In this document: positions 36,665 through 39,013 of the stretch, one piece after another
Layout of the letters: the number at the start of each line of letters is the position of its first letter
Numbering within the stretch: position 1 is the first letter of the stretch
Assembly (NCBI GenBank): GCA_005240065.1
Contig: SBBG01000047.1
Span: forward strand, 1-39,013
Direction: 5' to 3'
Source: Gammaproteobacteria bacterium
Lineage (GTDB): Bacteria; Pseudomonadota; Gammaproteobacteria; Ga0077554; Ga007554
DNA: 39,013 nt
The notes under the pieces: model-generated
What the model was told of the DNA's origin: nothing
What the model saw: only the letters and a program-made list of their open reading frames with translations
Databases searched by the model: none
Translations under genes and position numbers: made by a program

Positions 36665-37623
36665 CAGGGGAATACCGCGTCGAAGCTGGCCCGCTTATGC
36701 ACCAGCGCCTGGAGATTGAGATGTTCCGCGGTGCGCAGGTTCACCGCGGCCAGCAAGTCTCCCAGAGGAATCACCCCGGCGCCGCGGCCTTTGGCCAATT
36801 CCAGCGCCATCTTCGCCAGGCTGCGCCCAAGCATGTAATTATCGGGATACAACGCGAACAATGCGCCGCGCTTGACATGCAGGGGATTGCCAGAGAATAC
36901 CACCACCTCGCGCTGCCACGCCTCTTGCAGCACCGCCGGCAAGACAGCGATCTCATCGAGCGTGCCATCCTCCGGCGGCAGCCATAGCGCATCTGCGACG
37001 CCGCTCACCGCGCCGGACACATCCCGGTAAAGACGCGCCGCCGTGCGCAAGTCGCGCGCCTCATGACCGATCAACTCCACACCATGACTTCGCGCCGCCT
37101 CCCGCGCCAGAGCCATCAGCCAGCCGTTCGCTTCGGGATTGAAAATCACATGAACACGCCGCACTTGCGGCGCCAACTGGTGCAAGCGGGAAAACAGGAT
37201 AACGGGATCGGGAACGAGACTGATACCGGCAAAACCCGGCGGAAGGGATTGCGGCGTTATGTTCACCGCACCGATCACCACCGGCCTGCTTGGCCGCAAC
37301 GCCTTCAATGCATCGAAGCCGCGCCGCCCCAGGCCGATCACCGCACCACCCGGTTGACGTTCGAGCTGTTGCTGCAAGGCACTCGTATCGTGCCCGGAGG
37401 GCACGGGATAATTGACCGCCTGACCTCGGATCTGATCCGCGATGCCCGCCATCACCTGATCGAGCACGGCGCGATAAGGTGCCTGAATGTCGGGATACAC
37501 GACGGTGACCGGCGGCAGACTTTCAGCGGAGGCGATGAAAGCGGGAAAGGAACAGAAAAAAATGACGCACAGCCCTATCGAGCGGCGTACAGCGGCATGT
37601 GTTTTCTTTATCGTTGTCGACAT
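36664..37623 (-). CDS. Periplasmic ABC-type substrate-binding protein (PF04392-like)
   Basis: Signal peptide; LPPVTVVYPDIQAPYRAVLDQVMAGIADQIRGQ...VIGLGRRGFDALKALRPSRPVVIGAVNITP...HQLAPQVRRVHVIFNPEANGWLMALAREAARSHGVELIGHEARDLRTAARLYRDV. ATG at MSTTIKK preferred. Confidence 0.78.
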   Translation of the reverse strand: MSTTIKKTHAAVRRSIGLCVIFFCSFPAFIASAESLPPVTVVYPDIQAPYRAVLDQVMAGIADQIRGQAVNYPVPSGHDTSALQQQLERQPGGAVIGLGRRGFDALKALRPSRPVVIGAVNITPQSLPPGFAGISLVPDPVILFSRLHQLAPQVRRVHVIFNPEANGWLMALAREAARSHGVELIGHEARDLRTAARLYRDVSGAVSGVADALWLPPEDGTLDEIAVLPAVLQEAWQREVVVFSGNPLHVKRGALFALYPDNYMLGRSLAKMALELAKGRGAGVIPLGDLLAAVNLRTAEHLNLQALVHKRASFDAVFP

Positions 37624-37689
37624 GGGGAAAATCAATAACCATTCCATATAGATCGGCACGCCATCCTCTGGCCATTAGAGAAGCGTCGC

Positions 37690-38007
37690 CCCGGCCCGCA
37701 TGACACACCCTGCGACCGGATACAGCAACCGTAGGGTGCGCCGCGCGCACCGCGATAACATGCCTTGCCGGAAACCACTGCCATGGTGCGTATGACGCAC
37801 CCTGCAAGCCGATACACCACGCACAACCACCGTAGGGTGCGCCGCGCGCACCGCAATAACATGCCTTACCGGAAACCATCACCATGGTGCGTATGACGCA
37901 CCCTACAAGCCGATACACCACGCACAACCACCGTAGGGTGCGCCGCGCGCACCGCGATAACATGCCTCACCGGAAACCACTGCCATGGTGCGTATGACGC
38001 ACCCTAC
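37690..38007. repeat. Tandem array of REP/BIME units, 101-bp period, about 3.5 units
   Basis: GTAGGGTGCGCCGCGCGCACC starts at 37731, 37832 and 37933 (exactly 101 bp apart). Each 75-bp core ends GGTGCGTATGACGCACCCT(A/G)C at 37805, 37906 and 38007; degenerate half unit upstream (about 37690-37730). Confidence 0.92.
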
Positions 38008-39013
38008 AACCTGTACCGCACTTCCAGATACACGCTGCGGCCCGGCAGGGGCAGGTCGTAGCGAATGAACCCCGGCGCGGGGCTGGGTTCGCGCGCGTCG
38101 GCGTTCAGCAGGTTGTGGACCAGCAGCGCCACGTCCCACGCGCGCGCTATTTCATTGCGGCGCAGCGTCATGTTCACCAGCGTGTAATCGGACACGGGCG
38201 GGCGGCTGTCGCCCGGCGCGCGCACGCGATCCATGATGTGTTTGACCTGGATGTTCCATTGCCAATCCGGCAGGAAACGCCAGTCCGCCTGGGCATAGAG
38301 CTGCTGGCGTGGCACGGCCGGCACGGCCCGATCCGTGAGAATGTCCGTGGCGCGCTGCCAGACGTAGTTGGCCTTCACATCCAGCGCGCGGCTGGCGGCC
38401 CAGCGCAGCTCCCATTCCAGCCCGTGGCCATCCTGGCCGCCGCTGTTGACCGCCGGGGCGCCGGCGACGAAGCGGATGACATCGCGCATCTCGTAACGAT
38501 AGACATTGAAGCGCGTGGTGACATCGCCCGTGGGCTGGTAATCGAAGGCCATCTCCAGCGTGTCGATGGTCTCCGGCTTGAGGCTGGCATTGCCCCGCGC
38601 CACGGGATTGTTGATGTTGTAGAGTTCGGCGAAGGCCGGGGCGCGGAAGGCGCGGCCGTAGAGCAGCTTCGCCGTCAGGTTGTAGCGGGCCGCCCACACC
38701 AGCGCCAGGCGCGGATTGGTGGTGGAACCGAAATCGGAGTAATGGTCGTAACGCAGCCCGGCGGTGAGATTCCAGTCGGGCAGGACAGACCACTCGTCCT
38801 GCGCCAGGGCATACACCACTTGCCGGCTGTGGGGGCGGATGAACACCAGATTGGGATCATTGCTAACGTCGATCACCGGGCCGATCGGATTGAATTGGGC
38901 ATCGTAATTCTTCGACTCGCGCACCTTGTACAACTCGCCGTTGTTGAAGCCCGTGCCGAGGCGGATGCGGTGGCGGGGGATACCGGTGTACACGCCCGCG
39001 GCGGAGAGGCGGG
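38004..39013 (-). CDS. TonB-dependent outer-membrane receptor, C-terminal part (continues past the window edge)
   Basis: WSVLPDWNLTAGLRYDHYSDFGSTTNPRLALVWAARYNLTAKLLYGRAFRAPAFAELYNINNPVARGNASLKPETIDTLEMAFDYQP...; terminal aromatic-rich strand SVYLEVRYRL. Confidence 0.93.
   Translation of the reverse strand, partial: RLSAAGVYTGIPRHRIRLGTGFNNGELYKVRESKNYDAQFNPIGPVIDVSNDPNLVFIRPHSRQVVYALAQDEWSVLPDWNLTAGLRYDHYSDFGSTTNPRLALVWAARYNLTAKLLYGRAFRAPAFAELYNINNPVARGNASLKPETIDTLEMAFDYQPTGDVTTRFNVYRYEMRDVIRFVAGAPAVNSGGQDGHGLEWELRWAASRALDVKANYVWQRATDILTDRAVPAVPRQQLYAQADWRFLPDWQWNIQVKHIMDRVRAPGDSRPPVSDYTLVNMTLRRNEIARAWDVALLVHNLLNADAREPSPAPGFIRYDLPLPGRSVYLEVRYRL

Noticed and set aside
37523-37963. Minus ORFs with repeated RCARRTLRWLCVVYRL / GARGAPYGGCAWCIGL segments (37523..37963, 37632..37862, 37903..38139)
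   Set aside because: Translations of the 101-bp tandem REP array, not repeat proteins.
37690-38007. CRISPR array
   Set aside because: Repeats are 75-bp paired hairpins with near-identical 26-bp linkers; no unique spacers and no cas genes.
1-39013. tRNA/rRNA genes or prophage/integrase genes
   Set aside because: None recognised on either strand; no integrase or transposase ORF seen, so repeat mobility must depend on enzymes elsewhere.

Overview
The window is a gammaproteobacterial-type chromosomal segment, mostly coded on the minus strand. Core blocks: leuA (partial), pyrD-hemH, rsmE (+), a tethered cytochrome c, an Mrp antiporter operon with fused mrpAB, truA-trpF-trpB-trpA-accD, an RND pump with adaptor, bcp, fliK, a hybrid histidine kinase, a PF04392-type periplasmic binding protein and a partial TonB receptor. 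Between the mrp operon and accD (about 12.0-20.8 kb) is an accessory island with three dissimilar S8 (subtilisin-like) peptidases, a PEP-CTERM protein preceded by a near-consensus sigma-54 promoter, a rhombosortase-like rhomboid protease and a small putative lipoprotein. No exosortase and no GlyGly-CTERM substrate is visible in the window. Two toxin-antitoxin loci occur: Phd/PIN beside pyrD, and YefM/YoeB plus an orphan HicB spliced between truA and trpF. The main non-coding signal is a dispersed repeat family. Inverted REP-like hairpins with the GTAG foot typical of RAYT-linked REPs sit inside a MITE-like unit of about 137 bp with TTAA-CCGGC terminal inverted repeats. The same hairpin pair also occurs alone as a 101-bp-period tandem array. 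Several copies abut or supply the stop codons of neighbouring genes. A second, unrelated MITE-like element lies near 36.5 kb. All calls are from reading the sequence; no database search was run.
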